This document shows, in pieces, positions 26,825 to 35,979 of a stretch of 64,000 nt of DNA. A program made the translations under genes and the position numbers. How positions within the stretch are numbered: the first letter of the stretch is position 1; every line of letters begins with the position of its first letter. The DNA is from an uncultured Roseburia sp. (GTDB lineage: Bacteria; Bacillota; Clostridia; Lachnospirales; Lachnospiraceae), in contig CANPGM010000008.1 in assembly GCA_947573605.1 (NCBI GenBank), forward strand, positions 1 to 64,000, given 5' to 3'. The notes beneath the pieces were generated by a model. The model was not told the DNA's origin. It ran no database searches and saw only the letters and a list, made by a program, of their open reading frames with translations.

Positions 26825-28147
26825 ATGAATCACTACATTATTACACACGAACGATTTCATATGCATGGAAAAGAGCAGGATTATACGATTTCCGCTCTTT
26901 TTAACGAAAGCAAAAAAATGACGGAGGTTTCTGTGCATCCGGTCGGAAAAGAAAACCTGCTTTCCGGAATTTACATCGGAAGAGTCGAAAATGTTGTAAA
27001 AAACCTGAATGCCGCGTTTATCCGCATTGCGCCGGATGTAGTCTGTTATTATTCGATGGAGGATTATAAGCATCCTCTTTTTACAAAAAAAATAACGGAG
27101 AAAAAGCCGCTGGCGGAGGGAGAAGAGCTGGTCGTGCAAGTATCCAAAGAAGCGATAAAAACCAAAATGCCTTCTGTGACTACGAATCTGAACTTTACAG
27201 GAATGTATGCCGTTTTGACGACGGAAAATACAAAAATTGGAATTTCCTCCAAACTTCCGAAACAGTTGAAAGAACATTTCGGAGAGTTGCTTCGGGATTA
27301 TCCGCATCCCGATTTTGGTCTGATTATACGGACGAATGCGAAAAATGTCACGGAAAGAGCGCTTTTGGACGAAATAGAAGGACTGCGTACACAATGGGAG
27401 ACGATTCGCGAAACGGCAAAAGCTAAGACATGCTATACCTGCTTAAAAAAAGCTCCTTCCGTTTATTTAAAAGACTTAACGGATTTACCGAAGGAGACTC
27501 TTGCTGAAATCGTCACGGATGACAGAACGATATTTGAAGAGTTGTGCGAATATTACGGCTTGAAAAAAGAGTGCCTTACTTCAAAAGGGGCAGTCCGTGT
27601 TCCGGTAGATGAAGTTGTAATCAATTCAGAAAACGGGTTAAGGGAGAACGACACTTTGGCTTATCGTTTAACTTTACGTTATTATCATGATCCTCTTTTA
27701 ACGTTAGCTTCATGTTACAGTATCAGAACTCATCTTGAAAATGCTTTAAAAGAACGCGTCTGGTTAAAGTCAGGCGCTTATCTTGTCATTCAGCCGACTG
27801 AAGCTTTGACGGTAATCGATGTCAACAGCGGAAAAAACATTGCGAAAAAAGACATTCAGGAAAACTTTTTACAAATCAATCTGGAAGCCGCGGAAGAAAT
27901 CGCCAATCAACTAAGGCTCAGAAATATTTCCGGTATTATCATTGTCGATTTTATTAATCTGACATCTCAGGAAGCGCAGCAATTTCTTTTGAAAGAATTT
28001 AGAGCCGCACTGAAAAGAGATCCGGTACAGACAGATGTCGTCAGCATTACCAGACTTGGTCTTGTAGAAGTAACAAGAAAAAAGAAGAAAAAGCCGCTTT
28101 CTGAGTCATTCAAATCAGAGCAGTATAATAGTAAAGGCGATACGTAA
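26825..28147 (+). CDS. rng: Ribonuclease E/G family endoribonuclease
   Basis: 440 residues. Single-strand-specific endoribonuclease for rRNA maturation and mRNA decay. The S1-like RNA-binding domain is near residues 35-120 (GIYIGRVENVVKNLNAAFIRI), and the catalytic metal site is TVIDVNSGKN with IIIVDFINL further on. The protein ends soon after RLGLVEVTRKKKKKP and lacks the CPxC Zn-link and small domain that follow in Escherichia coli RNase E/G, so its oligomeric state may differ. Confidence 0.9.
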   Translation: MNHYIITHERFHMHGKEQDYTISALFNESKKMTEVSVHPVGKENLLSGIYIGRVENVVKNLNAAFIRIAPDVVCYYSMEDYKHPLFTKKITEKKPLAEGEELVVQVSKEAIKTKMPSVTTNLNFTGMYAVLTTENTKIGISSKLPKQLKEHFGELLRDYPHPDFGLIIRTNAKNVTERALLDEIEGLRTQWETIRETAKAKTCYTCLKKAPSVYLKDLTDLPKETLAEIVTDDRTIFEELCEYYGLKKECLTSKGAVRVPVDEVVINSENGLRENDTLAYRLTLRYYHDPLLTLASCYSIRTHLENALKERVWLKSGAYLVIQPTEALTVIDVNSGKNIAKKDIQENFLQINLEAAEEIANQLRLRNISGIIIVDFINLTSQEAQQFLLKEFRAALKRDPVQTDVVSITRLGLVEVTRKKKKKPLSESFKSEQYNSKGDT

Positions 28148-28251
28148 ATAGGCATAAAAGCATAAAAAATATTTCTGATAAAAATAATATGAGCTGTCCT
28201 ATGGATGGTGCCGTTTCTTCTTGGAGTTTTTCTTAGATATAGTTCTTTAAT

Positions 28252-28380
28252 GTAGTTATGTTGATTTTGTGTAGTTATGTTGATTTTGACGTAGTTATGT
28301 TGATTTTGATGTTGTTATTGTTGATTTGTGACGTAGTTATGTTGATTTTGTAGACGTAGTTATGTTGATTTGTAGTTGAC
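28252..28380 (+). repeat. Tandem repeat array of about 19-23 bp units upstream of rplU
   Basis: Six imperfect units built on GTAGTTATGTTGATTTT begin at 28252, 28271, 28291, 28311, 28333 and 28356, and a seventh truncated unit (GTAGTTGAC, 28372-28380) supplies most of the -35 box. Units differ mainly in the GAC/GTAGAC linker. Before the array (28148-28251) I see no gene or clear terminator. Not a CRISPR: there are no spacers. Confidence 0.8.
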
Positions 28381-28404
28381 AGGTTTGTCTGCTTATGCTA
28401 TGAT
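28376..28404 (+). promoter_or_regulatory. Sigma-A promoter of the rplU operon
   Basis: TTGACA (28376-28381), 17 bases, TATGAT (28399-28404) preceded by TGC (extended -10). Predicted start near 28411. It drives rplU-prp-rpmA and probably obg and beyond. The tandem repeats end within its -35 box. Confidence 0.82.
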
Positions 28405-28500
28405 AACGAAGTATGCCGCACAGTGAGGTCAGAAATTCTGCACAGGAGATTAAAAACCTGCATGTAAGAAACCGCAACTGGCGAGTAATGATAATAGGAG
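28405..28500 (+). ncRNA. Probable L21 ribosomal-protein leader
   Basis: The roughly 95-base leader between the promoter and rplU contains paired CCGC/GTGAGG and CCGCAACTGGCG blocks resembling the Firmicute L21 leader that lets ribosomal protein L21 repress its own operon. I assign it by position and these blocks only; a covariance search against the L21 leader family is needed to confirm. Confidence 0.5.
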
Positions 28501-28507
28501 GTGCCAT

Positions 28508-28813
28508 ATGTACGCAATTATAGCAACAGGTGGTAAACAGTACAAAGTATCTGAGGGCGATATCATTACCATTGAAAAACTTGGTGTTGAAGCCGGTGAG
28601 AAAGTAACCTTTGATCAGGTATTAGCTGTATCCGACAACGGAATCAAAGTTGGTTCGGATGTAGCAAATGCATCTGTAGAAGCTTCTGTCGTAAAAGAGG
28701 GAAGAGGCAAAAAGATCATTGTTTACAAGTACAAGAGAAAGACTGGCTATCACAAAAAGAACGGCCACAGACAGGCGTTCACACAGGTTAAGATTGAAAA
28801 AATCAATGCGTAA
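28508..28813 (+). CDS. rplU: 50S ribosomal protein bL21
   Basis: 101 residues with [18 protein letters not shown] at the N-terminus and [29 protein letters not shown] at the C-terminus, both hallmark bL21 segments for 23S rRNA binding. AGGAGGTG precedes the ATG. First gene of rplU-prp-rpmA. Confidence 0.98.
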   Translation: MYAIIATGGKQYKVSEGDIITIEKLGVEAGEKVTFDQVLAVSDNGIKVGSDVANASVEASVVKEGRGKKIIVYKYKRKTGYHKKNGHRQAFTQVKIEKINA

Positions 28814-28828
28814 TCCGGGAAAGCAGTT

Positions 28829-29158
28829 ATGACAGAAATAACTATTTTCCAAAACCGAAATCAGGAGTTTTTAGGCTTTGACTGCATCGGTCATGCGGAA
28901 TATGACAATCTCGGAAGAGATATTGTATGTGCCGGTATTTCCATATTGGTTCAGAACACTATAAACGCCGTTGAAGCATTTACGGATGAAGATTTTGACG
29001 GAGAAGCGGATGAGAAAACGGGACATATTCGTTTTCGTTTTCAGACACCTGCGGGAGCGGATGCAAAGCTGCTTATGAAATCAATGATTTTGGGATTACA
29101 GGGAATACAGTCTTCTTATGGTAAGAAGTACTTGAAACTACACTTTAAGGAGGTGTAA
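28829..29158 (+). CDS. prp: Ribosomal-processing cysteine protease Prp
   Basis: 109 residues of the YsxB/Prp family. The catalytic pair is visible as His in IGHAEYDNLG (residue 22) and Cys in DIVCAGIS (residue 34). Prp removes the N-terminal extension of bL27 in Firmicutes. Its position between rplU and rpmA, and the extension on the bL27 next door, support the role directly. Confidence 0.93.
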   Translation: MTEITIFQNRNQEFLGFDCIGHAEYDNLGRDIVCAGISILVQNTINAVEAFTDEDFDGEADEKTGHIRFRFQTPAGADAKLLMKSMILGLQGIQSSYGKKYLKLHFKEV

Positions 29159-29161
29159 AAG

Positions 29162-29446
29162 ATGTTTAAGATTAATCTTCAGTTTTTTGCCCATAAAAAG
29201 GGAGTTGGTTCAACAAAAAACGGACGTGATTCCGAGTCTAAGAGACTTGGTGCAAAAAGAGCGGACGGACAGTTTGTAAAAGCCGGTAATATTCTTTACA
29301 GACAGCGCGGAACGAAGATTCATCCGGGCGTGAATGTAGGCATCGGCGGCGATGATACATTGTTTGCCTTAAAGGATGGCGTTTTAAGATTTGAAAGAAA
29401 AGGAAGAGACAAGAAACGGGCTTCCGTATATCCGGTTGCTGAGTAG
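29162..29446 (+). CDS. rpmA: 50S ribosomal protein bL27 with Prp-cleaved extension
   Basis: 94 residues. The N-terminus [16 protein letters not shown] carries the Firmicute extension cleaved by Prp after LQFF, leaving AHKKG at the peptidyl transferase centre. Body motifs [16 protein letters not shown]-like and [18 protein letters not shown] are normal. AAGGAGGTG overlaps the prp stop region. Confidence 0.98.
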   Translation: MFKINLQFFAHKKGVGSTKNGRDSESKRLGAKRADGQFVKAGNILYRQRGTKIHPGVNVGIGGDDTLFALKDGVLRFERKGRDKKRASVYPVAE

Positions 29447-29467
29447 TTTCTGACATTGTTTTGTTGA

Positions 29468-30826
<1,359 letters not shown>

Positions 30827-30844
30827 AAGAAACGGAGGTTCTTT

Positions 30845-31144
30845 ATGAATCTTACAAGTAAACAGCGCGCCTATCTTGGCGGGCAGGCAAATACGATGGA
30901 TGCCATATTTCAAATCGGCAAATCCAGTCTGACACCGGAAATGGTTACGGCATTGGACGAGGCAATCGAGAAAAGAGAGCTGATTAAAGTATCCGTACTT
31001 AAAAACTGTGCGGACGACCCTGGCGAGATTGCACAGATGATTGCTGAACGTACGCGTTCTGAAGTTGTGAAGGTAATCGGAAAAAAGATTATTTTATTTC
31101 GGCAGGCGAAGAAAAATTCCAAATATGAGCTTCCGGGAAAGTAG
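30845..31144 (+). CDS. yhbY: YhbY family RNA-binding protein
   Basis: 99 residues of the CRS1-YhbY (CRM) fold: LTSKQRAYLGGQAN, FQIGKSSLTPEMVTALDEAI, ELIKVSVLKNC and the conserved IGKKIILFRQAKK ending. Associates with pre-50S ribosome particles. Typical obg-yhbY-nadD order with GGAGG before the start. Confidence 0.92.
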   Translation: MNLTSKQRAYLGGQANTMDAIFQIGKSSLTPEMVTALDEAIEKRELIKVSVLKNCADDPGEIAQMIAERTRSEVVKVIGKKIILFRQAKKNSKYELPGK

Positions 31145-31153
31145 CATACGGTG

Positions 31154-31768
31154 ATGAGGCAGTCATTGAAAAAAGTCGGAATTTTCGGAGGGTCGTTTGA
31201 TCCCATTCACAATGGACATATTGCAATTGCCGAGAGCGCATACCGGGAATTTTTTCTGGATGAGGTCTGGTTTGTGCCTGCAGGGCATTCTCCGAATAAA
31301 AACGAAACACAGATGACAGACGCTTTATTGCGGGCAGAAATGACAGAACTTGCTGTCAAAGACATTCCTTATTTTAAAATGTCCGCGGTGGAGCTGGAAA
31401 CGTCAGAAATAAGCTATACGTATCTGACCTTATCAAAATTAAAGGAACGATTTCCGAATACGAAATTATATTTTATTATGGGAGCGGATTCTCTTGATTA
31501 TTTTGAAAAATGGTATCATCCGGAAAGAATTTGTAAAGCAGCTGCTCTATTGGTGGCCGTAAGAAATGAGTTTGACGGTCAGGCCGTTTCGGAAAAAATC
31601 AGACACATTCATACTTTATTTTCGGCTGAAATTTATCCGCTTTCCTGTGAGAAGACGGATATTTCATCAAGCCAGGTCAGAACCCGTATAAAAAACGGCG
31701 AATCCGTTTTGGAGCTGATACCGGAACAGGTCTGCCAATATATCGGAACACATCATCTTTACGAGTAA
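31154..31768 (+). CDS. nadD: Nicotinate-nucleotide adenylyltransferase
   Basis: 204 residues. Joins nicotinate mononucleotide and ATP to deamido-NAD. Nucleotidyltransferase motif GIFGGSFDPIHNGH near residues 9-22, FIMGADSLDYFEKWYHPERI, and the ISSSQVRTRIKNGESV signature. A GTG three bases upstream (31151) is also possible; no good ribosome-binding site separates them. Confidence 0.95.
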   Translation: MRQSLKKVGIFGGSFDPIHNGHIAIAESAYREFFLDEVWFVPAGHSPNKNETQMTDALLRAEMTELAVKDIPYFKMSAVELETSEISYTYLTLSKLKERFPNTKLYFIMGADSLDYFEKWYHPERICKAAALLVAVRNEFDGQAVSEKIRHIHTLFSAEIYPLSCEKTDISSSQVRTRIKNGESVLELIPEQVCQYIGTHHLYE

Positions 31769-31873
31769 TATCAAATAGTATCAGATATGGAAAACAATGC
31801 AGAAATTTGATTGACAGAATATAAAATAAGGTCGAATCGCTGATACATGTGCGATTTTAAGGCAGGTAAGAAA

Positions 31874-32449
31874 ATGAATCTTTCAGAAATTCGTAAAAAG
31901 CTGAAAAAAGTACTTGACCGGGAACGTTATGAACATACGAAGGGCGTAATGTATACGGCGGCATGTCTTGCTATGGCGTATGGCTATGAAATGGAAAAGG
32001 CAATGCTTGCCGGATTGCTTCATGACTGTGCCAAGTGTATTCCAAACAGTGAGAAAATAAAATTATGCGAAAAAAATCGGATTTTTGTCACGGAAATAGA
32101 GCTTGAAAACCCATACCTGCTTCATGCCAAATTAGGGGCATTTTTTGCAGAGACAGTATATGGTATTACGGATCCGGACATTCAACATGCAATTCTGGTT
32201 CATACGACGGGAGAGCCGGATATGGGAATACTTGACAAAATAATATATATTGCCGATTATATTGAACCGAAACGCGAGAAAGCACCAAATCTTTCGAAGA
32301 TAAGAGAACTTGCATTCCGCGATTTAAACGCTTGTATGGCGGAAATACTTTATGATACATTGAATTATTTATCGGAAAAAAAGGGCAGTACGGATCCGAA
32401 TACACAGCTTTCCTATGAATTTTACAAAAAGTACAAGGAGGAGTTTTAA
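31874..32449 (+). CDS. yqeK: HD-domain hydrolase YqeK (Ap4A hydrolase)
   Basis: 191 residues. HD phosphohydrolase with metal residues in RYEHTKGVMYTAACLA and GLLHDCAK, plus HAKLGAFFAE and VHTTGEPDM. Family members symmetrically hydrolyse diadenosine tetraphosphate. ATG 31874 gives the family start MNLSEIRKKLK; the longer frame from 31847 has no site. A 6-bp stem AATCGC/GCGATT lies at 31835-31856. Stop and rsfS start overlap (TAATG). Confidence 0.9.
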   Translation: MNLSEIRKKLKKVLDRERYEHTKGVMYTAACLAMAYGYEMEKAMLAGLLHDCAKCIPNSEKIKLCEKNRIFVTEIELENPYLLHAKLGAFFAETVYGITDPDIQHAILVHTTGEPDMGILDKIIYIADYIEPKREKAPNLSKIRELAFRDLNACMAEILYDTLNYLSEKKGSTDPNTQLSYEFYKKYKEEF

Positions 32450-32796
32450 TGACATCGAATGAATTAGCAAAAATTGCGGTAGCCGCATTAGAAGATAAAA
32501 AGGCGGAGGATGTCAGAGTGATTGACATCAGGGAAATATCACCGATTGCCGATTATTTTATTATTGCAGACGGTACAAATCAGAATCAGATCCAGGCAAT
32601 GCAGGATGCGGCGGAAGAAGCGCTGTATCATGCAGGCTCAAAGGCAAGGCAGATCGAAGGAAATAAAAGTTCTACATGGATTTTAATGGACTATAATGAT
32701 ATTATTATCCATATCTTTTCCAAAGAAGATCGGCTGTTTTACGACCTTGAGCGAATCTGGAGGGACGGAAAAGCCATAGATGTAAAGGAACTGTAA
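32449..32796 (+). CDS. rsfS: Ribosome silencing factor RsfS
   Basis: 115 residues, RsfS/YbeB/Iojap family. Binds uL14 and blocks subunit joining when nutrients are short. Signatures: DVRVIDIREISPIADYFIIADGTN and the C-terminal WILMDYNDIIIHIFSKEDRLFYDLERIW. Overlaps yqeK by one base, with AAGGAGGAG inside the yqeK end. Last gene of the plus-strand block. Confidence 0.95.
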   Translation: MTSNELAKIAVAALEDKKAEDVRVIDIREISPIADYFIIADGTNQNQIQAMQDAAEEALYHAGSKARQIEGNKSSTWILMDYNDIIIHIFSKEDRLFYDLERIWRDGKAIDVKEL

Positions 32797-32849
32797 GAAT
32801 GGGCCTTAGCGACACGGCGCCATAATGTATATAAAGAAAGAAGAATCTG

Positions 32850-32903
32850 CAGACAGAGAATGACTCAATTTGAAAAGTTGTGTCGGCTTCTCTGTCTGTT
32901 TTT
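32850..32903 (+). terminator. Intrinsic terminator after rsfS
   Basis: An 11-bp perfect stem (CAGACAGAGAA 32850-32860 with TTCTCTGTCTG 32888-32898) followed by TTTTT. It separates the ribosome block from convergent lexA, eight bases before the lexA stop. Confidence 0.82.
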
Positions 32904-32910
32904 GTATTGA

Positions 32911-33528
32911 TTATTTAAAGAAACGAAACACACCGAATACTTTTCCAAGTATCGCACAGTTATCTACAATAATTGGTTCCATATTGTCGTTTTCAGGCTG
33001 GAGTCTATAGTGGCCGTCTTCCTTATAAAAAGTCTTTACTGTTGCAGAATCGTCTACCAGTGCAACAACAATATCGCCATTATGAGCATCGGACTGTTTT
33101 TTTACAAGGATATTATCTCCGTCAAGAATGCCGACGTTAATCATACTTTCTCCCTTTACTTCTAATAGAAAAGACTCTTCATTCGGCATAAATTCCGCCG
33201 GAACGGGGAAGTAATTCTTAATATTTTCGACAGCAAGAATCGGTTGTCCGGCTGCAACACGTCCGATTATAGGGACGTTTACAACTTCTCGTCTGGTTAA
33301 TCCGAAATTGTCGTCGATAATTTCGATTGCCCGCGGTTTTGTCGGATCTCTTCTGATATATCCGTTTTTCTCTAATGTTTCAAGGTGAGAGTGGACGGAA
33401 GAGGTGGATTTTAAGCTGACCGCTTCGCAGATCTCGCGTACAGCGGGCGGATAGCCTTTCTTTAATATTTCCTGTTTTATATATTCTAAAATTTCTTTTT
33501 GCTTACTGCTGATTTTGCCGTATGCCAT
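32911..33528 (-). CDS. lexA: LexA repressor
   Basis: 205 residues. SOS repressor. Winged helix 1-65 ([35 protein letters not shown]), self-cleavage site Ala93-Gly94 ([11 protein letters not shown]), catalytic Ser128 in GESM and Lys165 in ATVKTF. ATG 33528 follows AGGAGGATC and gives the family start; the frame continues upstream through the operator region, which is not coding. Regulates itself and the divergent yneA-like gene through boxes in the shared region. Confidence 0.96.
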   Translation of the reverse strand: MAYGKISSKQKEILEYIKQEILKKGYPPAVREICEAVSLKSTSSVHSHLETLEKNGYIRRDPTKPRAIEIIDDNFGLTRREVVNVPIIGRVAAGQPILAVENIKNYFPVPAEFMPNEESFLLEVKGESMINVGILDGDNILVKKQSDAHNGDIVVALVDDSATVKTFYKEDGHYRLQPENDNMEPIIVDNCAILGKVFGVFRFFK

Positions 33529-33565
33529 AATTTGATCCTCCTGTATACTTTTAAACTCTATGTTC

Positions 33566-33594
33566 ATGATAACACATCTTATCTGAGAATGCAA
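33566..33594 (-). promoter_or_regulatory. Probable lexA promoter
   Basis: On the minus strand: TTGCAT (complement of 33589-33594), 17 bases, TATCAT (complement of 33566-33571). The nearest SOS box lies just upstream of the -35 element. Confidence 0.5.
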
Positions 33595-33604
33595 ACATAT
33601 ATTC

Positions 33605-33618
33605 CGAAAATTTGTTCG
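33605..33618 (+). promoter_or_regulatory. LexA box 1
   Basis: CGAAA-ATTT-GTTCG, nine of ten specified bases of the Gram-positive box CGAAC-N4-GTTCG. Placed between the lexA and yneA-like promoters. Confidence 0.7.
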
Positions 33619-33627
33619 AAATTTCGC

Positions 33628-33656
33628 TTGACAAACAAACGTTCTGAATATATGAT
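33628..33656 (+). promoter_or_regulatory. Sigma-A promoter of the yneA-like gene
   Basis: TTGACA (33628-33633), 17 bases, TATGAT (33651-33656). LexA box 2 overlaps the -35 and spacer and box 3 covers the start region, so LexA would block it tightly. Confidence 0.8.
33632..33645 (+). promoter_or_regulatory. LexA box 2
   Basis: CAAAC-AAAC-GTTCT, eight of ten specified bases of CGAAC-N4-GTTCG, overlapping the yneA-like -35 element. Confidence 0.55.
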
Positions 33657-33665
33657 AAACATATG

Positions 33666-33679
33666 CAAACAATTGTTCG
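33666..33679 (+). promoter_or_regulatory. LexA box 3
   Basis: CAAAC-AATT-GTTCG, nine of ten specified bases, directly downstream of the yneA-like -10. A weaker half-match (GCAAC-AAAT-GTTCG) follows at 33679-33692. Confidence 0.7.
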
Positions 33680-33728
33680 CAACAAATGTTCGGAAATCTG
33701 AAGGATGAACAGGAATTGGAGGATTACT

Positions 33729-34061
33729 ATGAGAAGTAGAAGAGAAGTTGTACGTGATCAGAAGATAGCGCTGTTTTTTGCCGTAATGATTGTATTGTCT
33801 GCAGTTTTTTTCTCCTGTCTGTTTAAAGCAGTCAGTACTCAGGCAGCATCAACAAAAAGAAGTTTTAAATACTATACAAGCGTTCAGGTTCAGCCGGGAG
33901 ATACTTTGTGGGGGATTGCCGGAACCTATATATCGGAAGACGAACAGAACATGACTGATTATATTGAAGAAATCCGCAGGCTCAATCGGCTTCCCGACGA
34001 CACCATTCATGCGGGAGCATACCTTACCGTACCATATCTCTCTTCACAAAAGATCGAGTAG
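33729..34061 (+). CDS. YneA-like LysM protein, SOS cell-division inhibitor
   Basis: 110 residues: short basic N-terminus, one membrane span (about 15-35, IALFFAVMIVLSAVFFSCLF), then a LysM domain (about 50-107, YTSVQVQPGDTLWGIAGTY to HAGAYLTVPYL). This is the architecture of Bacillus YneA, which halts division after DNA damage. Divergence from lexA and three LexA boxes at the promoter support that role. ATG 33729 follows TTGGAGG; the frame from 33705 is longer but lacks a site. Confidence 0.85.
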   Translation: MRSRREVVRDQKIALFFAVMIVLSAVFFSCLFKAVSTQAASTKRSFKYYTSVQVQPGDTLWGIAGTYISEDEQNMTDYIEEIRRLNRLPDDTIHAGAYLTVPYLSSQKIE

Positions 34062-34119
34062 TTTTATTCATATGGTTTGCGGTCGGCATGCAGGATCATA
34101 TCTTGTCTCCACTACTAAG

Positions 34120-34148
34120 TTGTTTTTTTTTAATAATTATATTATAAT
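34120..34148 (+). promoter_or_regulatory. Promoter for the PlsC-like gene
   Basis: TTGTTT (34120-34125), 17 bases (T-rich), TATAAT (34143-34148), 33 bases before the ATG. Confidence 0.6.
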
Positions 34149-34180
34149 ATGGAATATTAGTGATATGGAGATAATATTAT

Positions 34181-34900
34181 ATGATTAAGTTTATATATGT
34201 AATTTTAATGAATTTGTTTCGTGCGCCATATATGATACCGAAGATGCGCCGGGAGGCCGATCATCCGGAAAAGTACAGTGAAAAAGAACGCTATGAATTG
34301 GCCAGGCATTGTGTCCGTCTGATGAAGACGACCGGCGGCATATATACAAAAGCAACCGGTCTTGAGAATCTGCCGGAAGAGGGCGGATATATGATGTATC
34401 CGAACCATCAGGGAAAGTATGACGCGCTTGGAATCGTTCACACGCATAAACGCCCATGTTCAATTGTGATGGACAAGGCCAAATCCAATATGATACTTGT
34501 CCGGGAGTTTATCGACTTGCTGGGCGGCAAGCGTCTCGACAAAAAAGATGTCAGGCAGGCTTTAAGCATTATAAATGAAGTAGCGGAAGAAGTAAAACAG
34601 GGAAAACGCTATATATTATTCCCGGAAGGCGGATATGACTTTAACAACCGCAATAATGTATGCGACTTTAAAGCCGGCAGCTTTAAAATTGCGCTGAAAT
34701 CAAAGGCGCCCATTATTCCGGTTGCATTAATTAATTCTTATCGTGTTTTTAATTCCCTTTGGATGGGACCCGTGTGGACACAGGTACATTATCTGAAGCC
34801 TATTTATTATGAGGAATACGGTCAATTAAAATCACAGGAGATTGCCGCGCTTGTGAAAGACCGGATACAGGAAAAAATCAATGAAGTACTGCACTCATAA
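34181..34900 (+). CDS. 1-acylglycerol-3-phosphate O-acyltransferase (PlsC-like)
   Basis: 239 residues. Membrane-associated acyltransferase that adds the second acyl chain to lysophosphatidic acid. The catalytic HX4D motif is NHQGKYD, the substrate motif FPEGGYDF follows, and AGSFKIALKSKAPIIPVALI is typical. GGAGAT precedes the start. Monocistronic by its promoter and the convergent neighbour. Confidence 0.88.
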   Translation: MIKFIYVILMNLFRAPYMIPKMRREADHPEKYSEKERYELARHCVRLMKTTGGIYTKATGLENLPEEGGYMMYPNHQGKYDALGIVHTHKRPCSIVMDKAKSNMILVREFIDLLGGKRLDKKDVRQALSIINEVAEEVKQGKRYILFPEGGYDFNNRNNVCDFKAGSFKIALKSKAPIIPVALINSYRVFNSLWMGPVWTQVHYLKPIYYEEYGQLKSQEIAALVKDRIQEKINEVLHS

Positions 34901-34924
34901 AAGAAACGCATGACAACGTACAAT

Positions 34925-35974
34925 CTAATCCTCACGCAGTCTTACGTATTTCGCAGCGCTTCTGCGGCGGTCCTCATCAATAGCGGCATAGTGCTTTCTG
35001 GTCGTGTTAACATCCTTATGGCCTAACACATCGGCTACCAGATAAATATCGCCTGTTTCCCGGTATAAGGACGTACCGTAGGTACTCCTTAATTTATGTG
35101 GAGTAATGTGCTTTAGATTGGTAACAAATCCGGAATATTTTTTTACCAGATTTTCAACGGATCGTACATTCAATCTTTTATTTTGCAATGAAAGGAAGAG
35201 TGCGTTAATGCTGCCGTCTTCTGCGGTGATTTTCTGCCGTTCAATCATGTATTCCATGAGAGCGGACCGCACCTCATCGCCAAAATACACAATAACCTCC
35301 GCGCCGCCTTTTCGGTGGATCTTAATGCCGTTATTTTTAAAATCGACGTCATTAAGATCCAATCCGACACATTCTGAAACTCGAATCCCCGTTCCGAGAA
35401 GCAGAGTCATTAATGCAAGATCTCTTGTTTTTGTTTTATTATGATATTTTTTCTGACGGTCGCTTAAACTGTCGCCCGATTCTACTTCGTCAAGCAGCAC
35501 GGCAACCTCATCCACATCCAGCCTGACAATATTTTTTTCATGAATCTTTGGCATATCGACTTTTATAGCAGGATCATCCTGAATCAATTCATTTTTATAG
35601 AAATATCGGTAAAAAGAACGCAGTGATGCCAGTTTTCTTTTTAATCCTCTCTCGTCATTTGTATATTCTATACCGTCTTTCACATAGTATTTTAAATAGG
35701 AGAGGTATTCTTCAATATCCATTGGTTTGATCTGATCCAGAATGGTAATTGGAAAATCTGTGATTTCCAGTTTTTTACAGGCAGGATTTACCTCATGCAA
35801 ATAGTCAAAAAAACAACCGATATCATATGCGTATGCAATTCTGGTTCGAGATGCCGTTGTCGGTTCAATGGCAATAAAAAATTGACGGCAAAAAGACGGA
35901 AGTTTTTCTAAACGTTTCCGGAGCTTTAATTCGTTTCTTTTGTTTACGTTTTCGTAATAGGCTTTTTCTTTCAT
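34925..35974 (-). CDS. Xer-type tyrosine recombinase (XerS-like)
   Basis: 349 residues. N-terminal SAM-like core-binding domain (about 30-150) and catalytic domain with the tyrosine recombinase set: GTGIRVSE (Arg), HKLRSTYGTSLY (His, Arg), LGHKDVNTTRKHY (His, Tyr). Length and the long N-terminus fit XerS, the single-recombinase dimer-resolution enzyme of some Firmicutes, better than XerC/D (about 300). It sits among housekeeping genes with no phage genes, so a chromosomal role is likelier than an integrase. Its ribosome-binding site GGAGG is in the end of the TtcA-like gene. Confidence 0.8.
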   Translation of the reverse strand: MKEKAYYENVNKRNELKLRKRLEKLPSFCRQFFIAIEPTTASRTRIAYAYDIGCFFDYLHEVNPACKKLEITDFPITILDQIKPMDIEEYLSYLKYYVKDGIEYTNDERGLKRKLASLRSFYRYFYKNELIQDDPAIKVDMPKIHEKNIVRLDVDEVAVLLDEVESGDSLSDRQKKYHNKTKTRDLALMTLLLGTGIRVSECVGLDLNDVDFKNNGIKIHRKGGAEVIVYFGDEVRSALMEYMIERQKITAEDGSINALFLSLQNKRLNVRSVENLVKKYSGFVTNLKHITPHKLRSTYGTSLYRETGDIYLVADVLGHKDVNTTRKHYAAIDEDRRRSAAKYVRLRED

Positions 35975-35979
35975 AAATT

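Noticed and set aside
28252-28380. CRISPR array
   Set aside because: The repeats are contiguous with no unique spacers and no cas genes are in the window.
31811-31839. Promoter before yqeK from TTGACA at 31811
   Set aside because: No acceptable -10 hexamer at 16-18 bases spacing, so yqeK is more likely read from the upstream operon.
34925-35974. Phage or integrative-element integrase
   Set aside because: No phage or conjugation genes, no tRNA target and no att repeats nearby; neighbours are housekeeping genes, so a chromosomal Xer role fits better.
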